From: Cyanosarcina radialis HA8281-LM2 | GTDB lineage: Bacteria; Cyanobacteriota; Cyanobacteriia; Cyanobacteriales; CCAP-1448 | DNA length: 64,000 nt | Reading direction: 5' to 3' | NCBI GenBank assembly: GCA_019359615.1 | Contig: JAHHHA010000002.1 | Coordinates: 124,001-188,000, forward strand | Part shown: piece after piece, positions 39,010 through 48,301 of the stretch | Layout: every line of letters begins with the position of its first letter | Numbering within the stretch: the stretch's first letter is position 1 | The notes under the pieces: model-generated | Seen by the model: only the letters and a program-made list of their open reading frames with translations | Databases searched by the model: none | Told to the model about the DNA's origin: nothing | Made by a program: the position numbers and the translations under genes

Positions 39010-39870
39010 ATGTCGATTAGCACCGAACTGGATTCAGAAATCTCAACTGGTTGGCAAGGCAGCCTGAACCTAGTTTTTGCGCATCGGCATGGGGGAACTC
39101 AATTAATTGAAAATCGAGTTAAAGCACCGCTCAAAGTCCAGCGATCGCTTTATCCCGAAGGGAAAGAAGTTTGCCATACCATCATTTTGCATACGGCTGG
39201 AGGAATCGTAGGAGGCGATCGCCTGGCCTATGATTTCCACCTCCAACCCGATACCCAAGCCTTAATTACTACACCCGCTGCTACTAAGATTTATCGCAGC
39301 AACGGCCAATCCGCCAGACAGGCGATCCAAATCCAAATAGACGCTGGTGCCACTTTAGAATGGTTGCCCCAAGAAACAATTGTGTTTAATGGAGCAATTT
39401 ATCGCCAAGACTTGCAGGTAGAATTAGCTCCAGATGCTAGTTGGTTGGGTTGGGAAATAACTCGATTCGGGCGGAGTGCTAGAGGAGAAAGGTTTTTGCA
39501 AGGAGAATGGCGATCGCATACGGAAGTTTGGCAGCAAGGTAAACCCTTGTGGATCGACAGACAATGGTTGCCAGCGGGAGAAGAAATCGTCAACAGTCCT
39601 CATGGTTTAGGCGGACAAGCGATCGTCGGTAGTCTCGCTTGGGTAGGGCAAGCTGTTACCCCTGAAACAGTCGATCGAGTGCGCCAACTCTGGTTGCATC
39701 CTCAAGAACTAGGAGAAATTGGAGTCACGCGGCTAATTTCTGGCATATTGTGTCGTTATCGCGGTTCTAACTCAGCCGCCGCCCGCAAGTGGTTTATATC
39801 GGCATGGGATTTACTGCGGCGATCGCATTTAAATCGATCTAGCTGCATTCCCAGAGTTTGGCAGATTTAA
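39010..39870 (+). CDS. ureD: Urease accessory protein UreD
   Basis: UreD (UreH) is a scaffold for nickel insertion into urease with UreF and UreG. The 286-residue sequence has the family segments GGIVGGDRLAYDF, TPAATKIYRSNGQSARQ and LPQETIVFNGA. No urease structural genes or other accessories are adjacent, as is often seen in cyanobacteria where ure genes are scattered. It is only 10 nt from the DUF1802 gene. The end at 39870 gives usual length. Confidence 0.93.
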   Translation: MSISTELDSEISTGWQGSLNLVFAHRHGGTQLIENRVKAPLKVQRSLYPEGKEVCHTIILHTAGGIVGGDRLAYDFHLQPDTQALITTPAATKIYRSNGQSARQAIQIQIDAGATLEWLPQETIVFNGAIYRQDLQVELAPDASWLGWEITRFGRSARGERFLQGEWRSHTEVWQQGKPLWIDRQWLPAGEEIVNSPHGLGGQAIVGSLAWVGQAVTPETVDRVRQLWLHPQELGEIGVTRLISGILCRYRGSNSAAARKWFISAWDLLRRSHLNRSSCIPRVWQI

Positions 39871-39884
39871 TAGACACCTCCAAC

Positions 39885-39918
39885 AATTCTTGTGGGGTAG
39901 GCATCCTGCCTGCCCTCG
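39885..39918. repeat. GTAGGCATCCTGCCTGCC repeat
   Basis: CTTGTGGGGTAGGCATCCTGCCTGCC between the convergent ureD and glmU genes, a member of the GGCAGGCATC family. Confidence 0.7.
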
Positions 39919-39957
39919 ATCTTAATTTCTGGAGATGCCTAATGCAATTCGTCTGTT

Positions 39958-41331
39958 TTAGCTGGAGGAAGTATTGGGTTCGTCGCTCTTCAACCGCCAA
40001 CCCGGTTTGAGCACTTGACGGGCGCGGCCGATCGCTAAGCAATCGTCGGGGACGTTTTCGGTAATGGCCGAACCAGCAGCAATATTGACATCTGCGCCAA
40101 TGGTAATCGGTGCCACCAAAACGCTGTTAGCCCCGGTTTTAGAGCGATCGCCGATCGATGTGGGATGCTTGTTTACCCCATCGTAGTTGGCGGTAATCGT
40201 CCCGGCCCCGATGTTGACTTTAGTGCCTAAAGTGGCATCTCCTAGATAAGAAAGGTGGGCGACATTGGTGCGATCGCCCATCTGAGTATTTTTCAGTTCG
40301 ACAAAGTTACCTATCCGACAAGCCGATCCGACTGTAGCTCGATCGCGCAGGTGAGCGTAAGGGCCGATAGACGTTTCATCTGCCACCGTGCTGTTATTGA
40401 CCGCAGAATACATCACCGTGACATTTTTTCCAATCCGGCTGTTTTGAATTAAACTTCCAGGACCGATCCGACTGCCAGAACCGATAACCGTATGGCCGCG
40501 CAAGTGCGTTTGAGGTTCGATAATGACATCTGCTTCTAACTCTACCGTGTCGTCGATCGTAATGCTCGCCGGATCGATTAACGTCACTCCAGAGAGCATC
40601 GCAGCTTCCTTGACCCGTTGTTGCAGAATTTGGTAAGCCGAGGCTAATTGCACCCGATCGTTTATCCCTAAAATTTCCTCGCTATCTTCGACATCGATCG
40701 CCATTACGGGTTCTAGCTGCTCGAACACATCTGTCAGGTAATATTCCTGCTGGTCGTTATTTGCTTGCAGTTGGGGCAACACTTTAGCCAGTTCCGGCCA
40801 GCGGAAGCAATACACCCCAGCGTTAATTCGGCAATTTTCTCGCTGTTCGGGGGTGCAATCTCGGTGTTCGATAATCTTTTGCACCAGATGGCGATCGTCG
40901 CAAAATACCCGCCCATACCCTTGAGGATCGGGCAATCTAGCTGTCAGGATGGTAGCAGCGTTTTGATGGGCAGAGTGAGTTTCTAGTAGCTGCTGTAGGG
41001 TTTCAGGGCGCAACAGGGGTACGTCACCGTTTAAAATCAGCAGATCGCCAGTAAAGCCATCTAAATGGGGCAGTAATTGCTGAACGGCGTGGCCGGTTCC
41101 TAGTTGCTCGGTTTGTTCGACAAATTCGAGATCGGGAAAGCTCGATAAAGCAGCTTTGACGCGATCGCTTTGATAGCCGACGACTGCCAGCCGCCGCGAT
41201 CCAGGCAGCAAGCGGCAATTGTAAAGCACTTGCTCTATAAGCGATCGCCCCCCCAAAGCGTGCAACACTTTGGGCAGACTCGATTTCATCCGCGTTCCTT
41301 TTCCCGCTGCCAGAATTGCTACCGCCACCAT
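39958..41331 (-). CDS. glmU: Bifunctional GlmU: GlcN-1-P acetyltransferase / GlcNAc-1-P uridyltransferase
   Basis: GlmU makes UDP-GlcNAc for peptidoglycan. The N-terminal uridyltransferase has [28 protein letters not shown] and GYGRVF. The C-terminal left-handed beta-helix acetyltransferase (about 250-445) ends with [28 protein letters not shown] and related motifs. At 457 residues it is full length. ATG 41331 starts directly with the nucleotide-binding loop. Confidence 0.96.
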   Translation of the reverse strand: MVAVAILAAGKGTRMKSSLPKVLHALGGRSLIEQVLYNCRLLPGSRRLAVVGYQSDRVKAALSSFPDLEFVEQTEQLGTGHAVQQLLPHLDGFTGDLLILNGDVPLLRPETLQQLLETHSAHQNAATILTARLPDPQGYGRVFCDDRHLVQKIIEHRDCTPEQRENCRINAGVYCFRWPELAKVLPQLQANNDQQEYYLTDVFEQLEPVMAIDVEDSEEILGINDRVQLASAYQILQQRVKEAAMLSGVTLIDPASITIDDTVELEADVIIEPQTHLRGHTVIGSGSRIGPGSLIQNSRIGKNVTVMYSAVNNSTVADETSIGPYAHLRDRATVGSACRIGNFVELKNTQMGDRTNVAHLSYLGDATLGTKVNIGAGTITANYDGVNKHPTSIGDRSKTGANSVLVAPITIGADVNIAAGSAITENVPDDCLAIGRARQVLKPGWRLKSDEPNTSSS

Positions 41332-41774
41332 ATGTAGAGTTGTGATTTCTTAGATTTCCGCTCGATCCTACCAGGACTTAAGGTAATAAGTAATAAGTAA
41401 TAAGTAATTCTTCCCTGATGCCTTGCCCTATGCTGCATGGGATGGCGCACCCTTCCTTCGCAGATAAGGTTTCCTGTCGCTGTCAATGGCTCTCTTACTT
41501 GCCTTTGCTGCCTTTATTTGTTGGTTTGCCAAAATTCTGTAGAACCGGATTTCAGATCGGTGGGCGATCTACTTTCTGGCTCCTGAGCATTACTCGCTGA
41601 GGCAGTCTGACCTCATTGACAGGGAGCATCCTAAATGTGCAATTCCCACAGCCCTCATCCCCCAACCCCTTCTCCCAAGCTTGGGAGAAGGGGAGGAGGA
41701 GTCAAAATTGGGATGCTCCTCATTGACATATCAATTTTTTTTGAAATAATGAAGATACATCAATTTTTTTTGAA
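41332..41774. promoter_or_regulatory. Intergenic region with palindrome and aquaporin promoter
   Basis: This gap holds AATAAGT repeats (about 41382-41408), a perfect 28-bp palindrome with arms CCCCTTCTCCCAAG and its complement (41666-41693), direct CTCATTGACA copies (about 41615 and 41720), and the operator pair just before the aquaporin. No gene is recognised. Confidence 0.6.
41730..41774 (+). promoter_or_regulatory. Two ArsR/SmtB-type operators
   Basis: ATCAA-N6-TTGAA occurs twice, at 41730-41745 and 41759-41774, each with a T6 spacer. They are 29 bp apart and the second touches the aquaporin ATG at 41775. The classic ArsR-family dyad is ATCAA-N6-TTGAT, so each copy has one mismatch. No arsR is present in the window; a regulator encoded elsewhere is inferred. 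Confidence 0.6.
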
Positions 41775-42488
41775 ATGAGATTGAGATTGAAGCAGCGACC
41801 CAGATTTTTAGTCTCATCTGCTCGAATTCCTTGGCGAGAGGCGCTAGCAGAAGGGATTGGCACTTTTATCTTGGTATTTGCGGGTACTGGTGCAGTTATG
41901 GTTAATGCTGACAGCGGTGGAACCCTCGGACATCTGGGAGTAAGTTTTGTATTTGGGGCAGTAGTGGCAGCTTTAATTTATACTTTGGGACATATTAGCG
42001 GCGCTCACTTTAACCCAGCAGTGACTTTGGGATTTTGGGCGAGCGGTTTTTTCTGCAAGACCAAAGTATTGCCCTATATTTTGGCTCAAATAGGAGGGGC
42101 GATCGCAGCTTCAACTTTACTGCTAATTAGTTTGGGAAATATTGCTAATTTAGGGGCAACTTTACCGCTCGACGGTAACTGGTTTCAATCTTTAGTATTA
42201 GAAACCGTTTTGACTTTTATCTTAATGTTAGTAATTTTAGGTTCTGGACTCGATCGCCGCGCTCATATCGGCTTTGCTGGGTTAGCAATTGGTTTGACGG
42301 TAGGTTTAGAAGCTGCATTTATGGGGCCGATTACCGGAGCGAGCATGAATCCGGCGCGATCTTTTGGCCCGGCTATAGTAGGAAGAATTTGGCAGCATCA
42401 ATGGGTTTATTGGGCAGCACCGATTTTGGGAGCGCAATTAGCTGTCATGGTATACAGACAACTTTCTAATGGGTTCGACGAACTATGA
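41775..42488 (+). CDS. Aquaporin/MIP channel, likely arsenite-permeable
   Basis: A six-helix MIP channel of 237 residues with both pore motifs, HFNPAVT (N80) and SMNPARS (N192, R195). The position aligned with the selectivity-filter His of water-specific AqpZ (12 before the second N) is Ala180, and the Thr three before it is Ala189. A wider, less polar filter is therefore likely, as in channels that pass glycerol or arsenite. The arsC gene overlaps its stop by 4 nt. ATG 41775 has no room for a Shine-Dalgarno outside the operator. Confidence 0.88.
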   Translation: MRLRLKQRPRFLVSSARIPWREALAEGIGTFILVFAGTGAVMVNADSGGTLGHLGVSFVFGAVVAALIYTLGHISGAHFNPAVTLGFWASGFFCKTKVLPYILAQIGGAIAASTLLLISLGNIANLGATLPLDGNWFQSLVLETVLTFILMLVILGSGLDRRAHIGFAGLAIGLTVGLEAAFMGPITGASMNPARSFGPAIVGRIWQHQWVYWAAPILGAQLAVMVYRQLSNGFDEL

Positions 42489-42880
42489 AACGAGTCATGT
42501 TTGTGTGTAAGAAAAACTCCAGGCGATCGCAGATGGCAGAAGGATTCGCCCGGACATTAGGAGCGGGTAAAATAGCTGTTACTAGCGCCGGATTAGAAGC
42601 AAGTCAAGTCGATCCGATTACTGTCGAGGTGATGTCCGAAGTCGGGATCGATATCAGCCAGCAAACTTCTAAACCTTTAAGCGATTTCCAGCCAGAAGAT
42701 TATGATGTTGTGATTTCTCTTTGCGGTTGTGGAGTTAATTTACCCGAAGCTTGGGTGTTGAGAGAAGTCTTTCAAGATTGGCAGCTAGAAGATCCAGAAA
42801 ATCAATCTAGAGAAACCTATTACCGGGTGCGAGATGAAATTAAAGCCAGAGTAGCTAAATCGATCGCCTCTTTAGAGTAG
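42485..42880 (+). CDS. arsC: Arsenate reductase, cyanobacterial LMW-phosphatase type
   Basis: The 131-residue protein reduces arsenate to arsenite and belongs to the low-molecular-weight phosphatase fold. The P-loop is C8-KKNSR-R14 (Cx5R). The two further redox cysteines, C80 and C82, are in LCGCGVNLP. These match C8, C80 and C82 of Synechocystis ArsC, which are needed for its glutaredoxin-dependent activity. The non-essential Cys in the P-loop is Arg here. ATG overlaps the aquaporin TGA (ATGA), implying coupled translation. Confidence 0.93.
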   Translation: MKRVMFVCKKNSRRSQMAEGFARTLGAGKIAVTSAGLEASQVDPITVEVMSEVGIDISQQTSKPLSDFQPEDYDVVISLCGCGVNLPEAWVLREVFQDWQLEDPENQSRETYYRVRDEIKARVAKSIASLE

Positions 42881-42983
42881 CTGTTTAATTAGAGTCGATC
42901 GATTGGCGTAAATCCAGCAGTTTTGTAACCTTGCCACCTAGAATCGGGGGCAATTTGCCATCCCACTTTTCGATCGCCGCCTT

Positions 42984-43664
42984 ATGATACAGGAATTCAC
43001 AGCAGCCACGAGCGCTGGGATCGCAGCATTTGTTGCCACCAACGTTGACGACATTGCCATCTTGATGTTGTTTTTTGCCAAGGTCGATTCCAACTTCCGC
43101 CCCCGCCATATCGTCGCAGGTCAATACTTAGGATTTACGGGCTTAATTCTGGCAAGTTTACCAGGTTTTTTCGGTGGCGCGATCGTGCCGCGTCCGTGGT
43201 TGGGATGGTTAGGGCTGATTCCGATCGCCATTGGCATTCACCAGTTATTCAATCGGGAAACTGACGAACCGACGATTCAGACTGTATCCCCCGCGCGGAC
43301 AAATTTAACGGGCGATCGATCTTGGAAATCTCGCCTCACCAACATTCTCAGTCCTCAAACTTATCAAGTAGCCGCAGTTACCTTTGCTAATGGTGGAGAC
43401 AACATCGGGATTTATGTACCGCTATTTGCTCGCAGCAATTTACTAAGTTTAGGCGTAATTTTGGGAGTATTTGCTATAGGAATTGCTCTTTGGTGCTTCC
43501 TAGCCCAGCAGCTTACTCGCCAGCCCCTAGTTGCCAAAGCTCTAACCAATTACGGTCATCAAATAGTTCCCTTTGTTCTCATTGGTTTAGGCATTTTTAT
43601 CTTCGTCGATAGCGGTATCTACGAATTATTTACCTCAATTTCTCTCGCATTGCTCTCAAACTAA
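42984..43664 (+). CDS. CadD-like cadmium resistance transporter
   Basis: A 226-residue membrane protein with about six helices, matching the CadD family: FVATNVDDIAILMLFF near the N-terminus and AVTFANGGDNIGIYVPLF in the second half, paired motifs of a two-fold repeat. Family members give cadmium resistance. It lies 103 nt after arsC on the same strand, making a metal(loid) tolerance block. The substrate is inferred. Confidence 0.85.
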   Translation: MIQEFTAATSAGIAAFVATNVDDIAILMLFFAKVDSNFRPRHIVAGQYLGFTGLILASLPGFFGGAIVPRPWLGWLGLIPIAIGIHQLFNRETDEPTIQTVSPARTNLTGDRSWKSRLTNILSPQTYQVAAVTFANGGDNIGIYVPLFARSNLLSLGVILGVFAIGIALWCFLAQQLTRQPLVAKALTNYGHQIVPFVLIGLGIFIFVDSGIYELFTSISLALLSN

Positions 43665-43772
43665 TATCATTTTGTTTTTTCCGCGTGACAGATCGTGGCG
43701 ATCGGGGCGGGTTTGAATCAAATTAGATGGTTGCGTTCTTAGCATTTTTGGCAAAACCCGCCCCTTGTATCT

Positions 43773-43975
43773 TAAACACAGATGAGTGAAGGAGCGTCAA
43801 GGCGATCGAGAACAGGGGAAGCCGTGGCATGAAATGTTAGCAACCAAGGAATATCCCACCAAAACCCTTTGCCCTCATGCCAAACGTGAACGGCCAAAAC
43901 CGCGAAAATTAGTAAAGGCAAATATACACCTAGCAACAAGAAAACAATGTCAGTTCGAGGAGAGGGAAGGAAGCA
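43773..43975 (-). pseudogene. PAP2 phosphatase N-terminal remnant
   Basis: A minus-strand frame reads VFLLLGVYLPLLIFAVLAVH and then VWHEGKGFWWDIPWLLTFHATASPVLD before a stop at 43773. It resembles the start of membrane PAP2-type phosphatases. The catalytic motifs are missing and there is no clear start; it runs straight on from the tauE remnant in another frame. Confidence 0.55.
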
Positions 43976-44204
43976 TGGTTGACAGCACCAATTGGAGCAG
44001 TGTCAGCACTGTGACTAGCAAAATAGTCACCCCAATAAATCGGAGCAAAATGCCATCGAGATCGAGGGTGTGAGACTGCTTAATTTGATGGAGAATTGCC
44101 ACCCCGGAGATCGCACCAGGGACGCTTCCCATGACCAACCATTTGACTACTTGGCGATCGACAGTTTGTTGTCGCCAGTGCTTGATTCCGCCGATCGCTT
44201 TCAT
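43950..44204 (-). pseudogene. TauE/SafE sulfite exporter remnant
   Basis: The 84-residue frame contains GIKHWRQQTVDRQVVKWLVM, GSVPGAISGVAIL and LRFIGVTILLVTVLTLL, characteristic of the middle of TauE/SafE-family anion exporters. About 60 N-terminal residues and the second half are missing. It begins exactly where the cysA fragment stops, marking a deletion junction. Confidence 0.75.
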
Positions 44205-44542
44205 TGCTGCCGTTGCCCTCCAGAAAGTTGAGACGGGTAGCGATCGCCCATTCCTTGCAATTGCACTAGTTCTATCAGTTCCTCAACTCGGTTGTAGATC
44301 CGGTTTTTCGGCATTTTGCGGATTTCCATCGCAAAGGCGATATTTTGCCGCACTGTTAGGTGTTTAAACAAGGCATAGTGCTGGAACACAAAGCCGATAT
44401 GCCGCTGCAACAAAGTCGATTTTCCCGAACCAGAAGGCCGTAACAGCGCCACTAGAGAGCCAGTCTTAATCTCTAAGCTGACATTATCGATGGCACGAAA
44501 AGAGCCAAATTGCTTGGAAACCGATTGCACAACAATGTTCAT
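44201..44542 (-). pseudogene. cysA fragment (sulfate ABC transporter ATPase), doubly deleted
   Basis: The 113-residue frame starts like CysA ([21 protein letters not shown]). The Walker A reads RPSGSGKST instead of GPSGSGKST. About 35 residues are missing between STLLQ and [17 protein letters not shown]. The sequence stops right after the signature LSGGQRQ, so Walker B and the regulatory domain are lost. It cannot be an active ATPase. It is divergent from the CysR-like regulator. Confidence 0.85.
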
Positions 44543-44575
44543 AGTTAGCCTTTGTATTTCTATTATTTATGTAAT

Positions 44576-44596
44576 ATACTACGGTTACTCTATCGA
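44576..44596. promoter_or_regulatory. Sulfur-gene motif ATACTACGGTTA..., copy 1
   Basis: A 21-bp sequence ATACTACGGTTACTCTATCG and A in the 75-nt divergent region between cysA remnant and cysR-like gene. It matches the element upstream of cysK (46849-46869) at 19 of 21 positions. Confidence 0.6.
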
Positions 44597-44617
44597 TAAA
44601 TCGTATTTTTATTCATT

Positions 44618-45205
44618 ATGTCTGTAATTTTTACTTCCCCACCTCCAGTTGCTGACCCATCGCGGCAGAAGTTTAAGGTGCGATCGCAACTGCCAGTCAA
44701 ACAGAATTACCTGTGGAAAATCGAAACTGGGGTAGTGCGAACGCTAACTTGGCTAGAGGATGGCACCATCGTCACCACTGGGCTATCGGGACCGGGGGCG
44801 ATCGTCGGTCAGGTCTTATCTACGGTCAATCCTTACCAAATCGAGGCGCTGACAGCAGTGGAAGCTTCGCCGGTGAAACTGGAGAACGACCAAATCCACA
44901 GCCAGTGGGTTCTACCTCACCTGCAACAAGCTGAAGAGTTAATCGTCATTCGCAGCCACCGCCGGGTGGATATAATGTTGGTGAAGTTGTTGGCTTGGCT
45001 GTCCAAGCGGTTCGGGCAAGAGGTTGAAGCTGGCCATTTGCTCGACCTACGCCTCACCCATAACGATTTAGCCGAACTAATAGGCACAACACGGGTAACG
45101 GTGACTCGCGTCTTGGCCAAACTAGAAGCACTGGGAGTAATCGAGCGCCTGTCTTTGCAACGGATTTTACTGAAAGAAGACGAATTTTGGCATTACGAGA
45201 TTTAA
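44618..45205 (+). CDS. Crp/Fnr-family regulator, CysR-like
   Basis: The 195-residue protein has a cyclic-nucleotide-type beta-roll (about 25-110, TGLSGPGAIVGQVL) and a C-terminal helix-turn-helix (about 150-185, THNDLAELIGTTRVTVTRVLAKLE). It resembles NtcA/CysR-type cyanobacterial Crp proteins. CysR of Synechococcus sits in the sulfate permease cluster, and here the gene is divergent from a cysA remnant, which supports a sulfur role by inference. No cAMP-specific residues are evident. The start ATG 44618 is unambiguous. Confidence 0.8.
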   Translation: MSVIFTSPPPVADPSRQKFKVRSQLPVKQNYLWKIETGVVRTLTWLEDGTIVTTGLSGPGAIVGQVLSTVNPYQIEALTAVEASPVKLENDQIHSQWVLPHLQQAEELIVIRSHRRVDIMLVKLLAWLSKRFGQEVEAGHLLDLRLTHNDLAELIGTTRVTVTRVLAKLEALGVIERLSLQRILLKEDEFWHYEI

Positions 45206-45747
45206 GGTTAGTGGCTGTTTTTGGTGTCGATGATTCCACTGCTGGGAAGACCGATTACAGCCAAGTTTTTTAATCACCTTTATTTATGAGTTTGAAACAA
45301 AATAATGTTTGTTTTTATGGAATTAGCACGTTTAGAACTAATCGCATCAGCTTAGCGATCGCCACAATTGAGGCCAAAATAACCAGGTTATTTTGGCTTT
45401 TTTGATGTTCGATCGAGATCGATCTCATTCCCGATTTGGATGGCGATCGCATCGGACTTAGAGAATTACTAAATTGATTATCATCAATTCATGGCATATA
45501 TTGTTAGCATTTAGCGATCGATATTGGCAAAAGCGAGTCTAAGACTGTCAGTTGCTAACTAATTCCGACAAATTTAGGGGAAATTGCTAACTATTATTGG
45601 CAGGCTAATTCAATTGAAAGCTTGTGCGAATACTTGTCGTCAGCGTGCAGAGTTTTCTGCCTCCATGGGAAGAAGGGCGACTTCTTACTATGCTTGAGGA
45701 TGTCGTTCGGTAAAAGAGTGGAGCCGAGTTCCAGCGCGTGCGATCGT
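45206..45747. other. Intergenic region between cysR-like gene and cysK
   Basis: This convergent gap contains the terminator at 45373-45403 and an AT-rich stretch. A 42-codon frame from an ATG near 45285 runs through the terminator and is not credible. I see no other gene. Confidence 0.5.
45373..45403 (+). terminator. Rho-independent terminator
   Basis: GCCAAAATAAC (45373-45383) and GTTATTTTGGC (45387-45397) form an 11-bp perfect stem with a CAG loop, followed by TTTTTT. It probably ends the cysR-like transcript, whose stop is about 165 nt upstream. Confidence 0.9.
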
Positions 45748-46773
45748 TCACCCTTTTGCTGTTGCTGAAATAGCGTTAGCGATCGCTTCTGCCGATATTT
45801 TCCCATTGACTCCGTTGAGATGCACCACTTCCTCTGCTGGCAGATCTTGAAACAGGACGGTGCTGAGGTAGCGTTCGCCATAGCTGGGTTGGACGAAGAC
45901 TATTAACTTGCCAGCATTCTCCGGACGTTTGCCTACCTCGATCGCTGCAAACAAGGCAGCACCAGCAGAAATTCCTGACAGCAAGCCCTCTTCTCGTGCC
46001 AGACGACGACTGAAAGCGATCGCCTCTTCACTACTGACCGGAATCACCTCGTCAATCAGTTCTAGTTTTAAGACTTGGGGGACAAATCCGGCCCCGATGC
46101 CCTGAATCTTGTGGGGACCGGCATTCCCCCCAGAGATGACGGGACTTTCTTTTGGTTCGACAGCGATCGCTTTGAACTCGGGTTTTCGTTGCTTGATCGC
46201 CTCCGCTACACCTGTAATCGTGCCACCCGTGCCTACACCAGAAATCAAAATGTCTATTTGCCCGTCGGTATCTGCCCACAGTTCTTCGGCAGTAGTTTGC
46301 CTATGAATTTTGGGATTGGCAGGATTGTTGAACTGCTGGGGGATAAAGGCATTAGGTAATTGACTGGCAATTTCCTCCGCTCGTGCTATTGCCCTCTTCA
46401 TGCCTTCAGATCCAGGAGTGAGTTCTAAGTAGGCACCGTATGCTTGCAGCATTGCTCTTCTTTCTAAGCTCATAGTGTCTGGCATGGTGAGAATCAATTG
46501 ATAGCCCTTAGCCGCTGCTACCATGGCGAGAGCAATTCCGGTATTACCAGAAGTTGGTTCGACAATAACTGTCTTACCTGGGGCGATCGCCCCAGCTTTT
46601 TCGGCTTCTAGCACCATGCTGATGCCAATTCGGTCTTTGACTGAGGCCGAGGGATTCATGCCTTCGAGTTTGGCAACTACTTGCGCTACACATCCTTCAG
46701 CTTGAGGGATGCGGTTTAGTCGCACCAAGGGTGTTTTTCCAATTAATTCCGTGACATTATTGGCAATTTGCAT
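45748..46773 (-). CDS. cysK: Cysteine synthase A (O-acetylserine sulfhydrylase)
   Basis: CysK makes cysteine from O-acetylserine and sulfide with PLP. The Schiff-base Lys is in [11 protein letters not shown] (about residue 46). [11 protein letters not shown] binds substrate, and [12 protein letters not shown] binds the PLP phosphate. The 341-residue protein has a C-terminal extension of about 20 residues ([20 protein letters not shown]) beyond the usual end. The 21-bp motif shared with the cysR region lies 76-96 nt upstream of the start. Confidence 0.95.
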   Translation of the reverse strand: MQIANNVTELIGKTPLVRLNRIPQAEGCVAQVVAKLEGMNPSASVKDRIGISMVLEAEKAGAIAPGKTVIVEPTSGNTGIALAMVAAAKGYQLILTMPDTMSLERRAMLQAYGAYLELTPGSEGMKRAIARAEEIASQLPNAFIPQQFNNPANPKIHRQTTAEELWADTDGQIDILISGVGTGGTITGVAEAIKQRKPEFKAIAVEPKESPVISGGNAGPHKIQGIGAGFVPQVLKLELIDEVIPVSSEEAIAFSRRLAREEGLLSGISAGAALFAAIEVGKRPENAGKLIVFVQPSYGERYLSTVLFQDLPAEEVVHLNGVNGKISAEAIANAISATAKG

Positions 46774-46848
46774 GGTTTAACTCCTAATTGTCGGGGATAA
46801 TCTGGCTGAATTTGCTTTGGTTGAAGATGTCCGAGCGGGGCTTCTATA

Positions 46849-46880
46849 ATACTACGGTTATTTTATCGAAATACTGTAGT
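46849..46880. promoter_or_regulatory. Sulfur-gene motif, copy 2, inside a long dyad
   Basis: ATACTACGGTTATTTTATCG plus A (46849-46869) matches copy 1 at 44576-44596. Here it is the left half of an imperfect 30-bp dyad with ends ACTAC (46851) and GTAGT (to 46880). It lies upstream of cysK. Nothing else is seen in the 46774-47175 gap. Confidence 0.6.
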
Positions 46881-47175
46881 TTTTTCGTTATCTGCTTTCT
46901 CAGATTCCTTTCGTCAAACGATTCCAGAGCGGTATTTGGAACAAATTTTCATCGTGCTGCGGCGGGGTGGAATCGTGCAGAGTCAAAGAGGAGCCAAGGG
47001 GGGGATATTTGAATCGCCTCGTACTTGCAAAACTCGATCGATCCTGAAAGTTCCAAAATAGCAAATTAGTAGAGGCAAGAAATTTCTCGTCTCCACATTT
47101 ACGATCGTTATGTTTAAAAAACAATGTAGCCTCAGCTACAAGTAAAAGCGATCGCTCCCACTAGAGCAATTCTCA

Positions 47176-47913
47176 TTAATCTTTTTTCACCAAAACTCCT
47201 AATTCTTTTTGGATGGGCAACACGTCTAAGATGTCAGTTTCAGCGCAATATTTTAAATCCTCGTGGGCATTTAGCCGTAAAAGGCGCTGCCCGTGACTGG
47301 CATGATGGAACATTTCCACTAACTTATCTTGCCATTGCTGGTATAGAGCGATCGCCCCAGCCACCTCATCATTTCCAGCTAGTTCTGCTAGAGGGCAGTT
47401 GAGTTTTGTCAGTAGAGTGTGAGCTATAGCCCCAGCGCAAGTGGTATCTTCTAACGAGAAACTTCCTTCCCAGCCAGAACCGACAATCCAAACTGTTTCT
47501 GGCAAGTTGGCTAAGAGATACTGCACTACACTGGCGCGATTGATAAAGGCCCCAGCTAATACCGTTGGAGCCAGTTCTACTCGCTGTAAGGCGCGAGTGC
47601 CATTAGTCGTGCTGATGAATAACCTGCGTCCTTTTACTACCTCTGGAGTGCAATCGAGCGGAGAGTTGCCTAAGTCGCAGCCAGATACTTTAGCACCGCC
47701 GCGCTCTCCAGCCCGCAACCGCTTTGATGGCAACCATTCGCCACTGACTTGCATCAGTTTGTCTAAATCGCTAAAGACTTGTACTGCCTCAGCACCAGCA
47801 TGAAGCGCAGTAGCAATAGTAGTAGTAGCGCGAAGCACATCGACTGCGATCGCGCAATCTGGAAGTGAGTTAGTTGGGGTGAGTTCGGGGGTGTGGTAGA
47901 TGAATAACTTCAC
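47176..47913 (-). CDS. comB: 2-phosphosulfolactate phosphatase family protein (ComB)
   Basis: ComB hydrolyses 2-phosphosulfolactate in coenzyme M synthesis in archaea. Cyanobacteria carry homologues whose real substrate is unclear. The 245-residue protein shows [26 protein letters not shown] and [19 protein letters not shown], the family active-site segments. It is a sulfur-linked gene by name but is not obviously in an operon with cysK. Confidence 0.9.
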   Translation of the reverse strand: MKLFIYHTPELTPTNSLPDCAIAVDVLRATTTIATALHAGAEAVQVFSDLDKLMQVSGEWLPSKRLRAGERGGAKVSGCDLGNSPLDCTPEVVKGRRLFISTTNGTRALQRVELAPTVLAGAFINRASVVQYLLANLPETVWIVGSGWEGSFSLEDTTCAGAIAHTLLTKLNCPLAELAGNDEVAGAIALYQQWQDKLVEMFHHASHGQRLLRLNAHEDLKYCAETDILDVLPIQKELGVLVKKD

Positions 47914-48301
47914 GCTTTAGCTGTCCCTGCTTGTAAAACGGCTGATGTCCTATTTTATTTTGACAAGGGTACTGGTGAATTATGAATTATGAATTATGAA
48001 TTATGAAGTGTGAAGTTACTACACCTATAAATGAGTGGGTCTGGAAGATGTAATTATGGCGGTATTTGCCCGCCAGAGATGAGTTATAGACCTTTTTTCC
48101 TGTACTTTATCCTCCGATCTAAAGTATGAGTGAAGCCTTCGATCGACCGACTCTAATTCATACAATTAATTTATCGCTTTCATCCAATTAAGTTATTACC
48201 GAAAGAACGAGCGCCAGGGTCAGCATTAGCTCTATCCCTGGGATACAAATTGGAAATCCCAGAAAATAAGGAAACGGAGATCGGGAGGAGCGAGAGAATA
48301 T
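47914..48301. repeat. Intergenic region with GAATTAT STRR
   Basis: Four to five GAATTAT heptamers lie at about 47977-48006. A TGGCGG/CCGCCA hairpin lies at about 48056-48076. No gene is seen. Confidence 0.7.

Noticed and set aside
41418-41600. 60-residue plus-strand frame upstream of the aquaporin
   Set aside because: Poor start context, no family resemblance and repeat-like surroundings.
43786-44073. 95-residue plus-strand frame
   Set aside because: It runs antisense to the PAP2 and tauE remnants, whose frames match known families.
45285-45404. 42-codon frame before cysK
   Set aside because: It reads through the strong terminator at 45373-45403 and has no Shine-Dalgarno.
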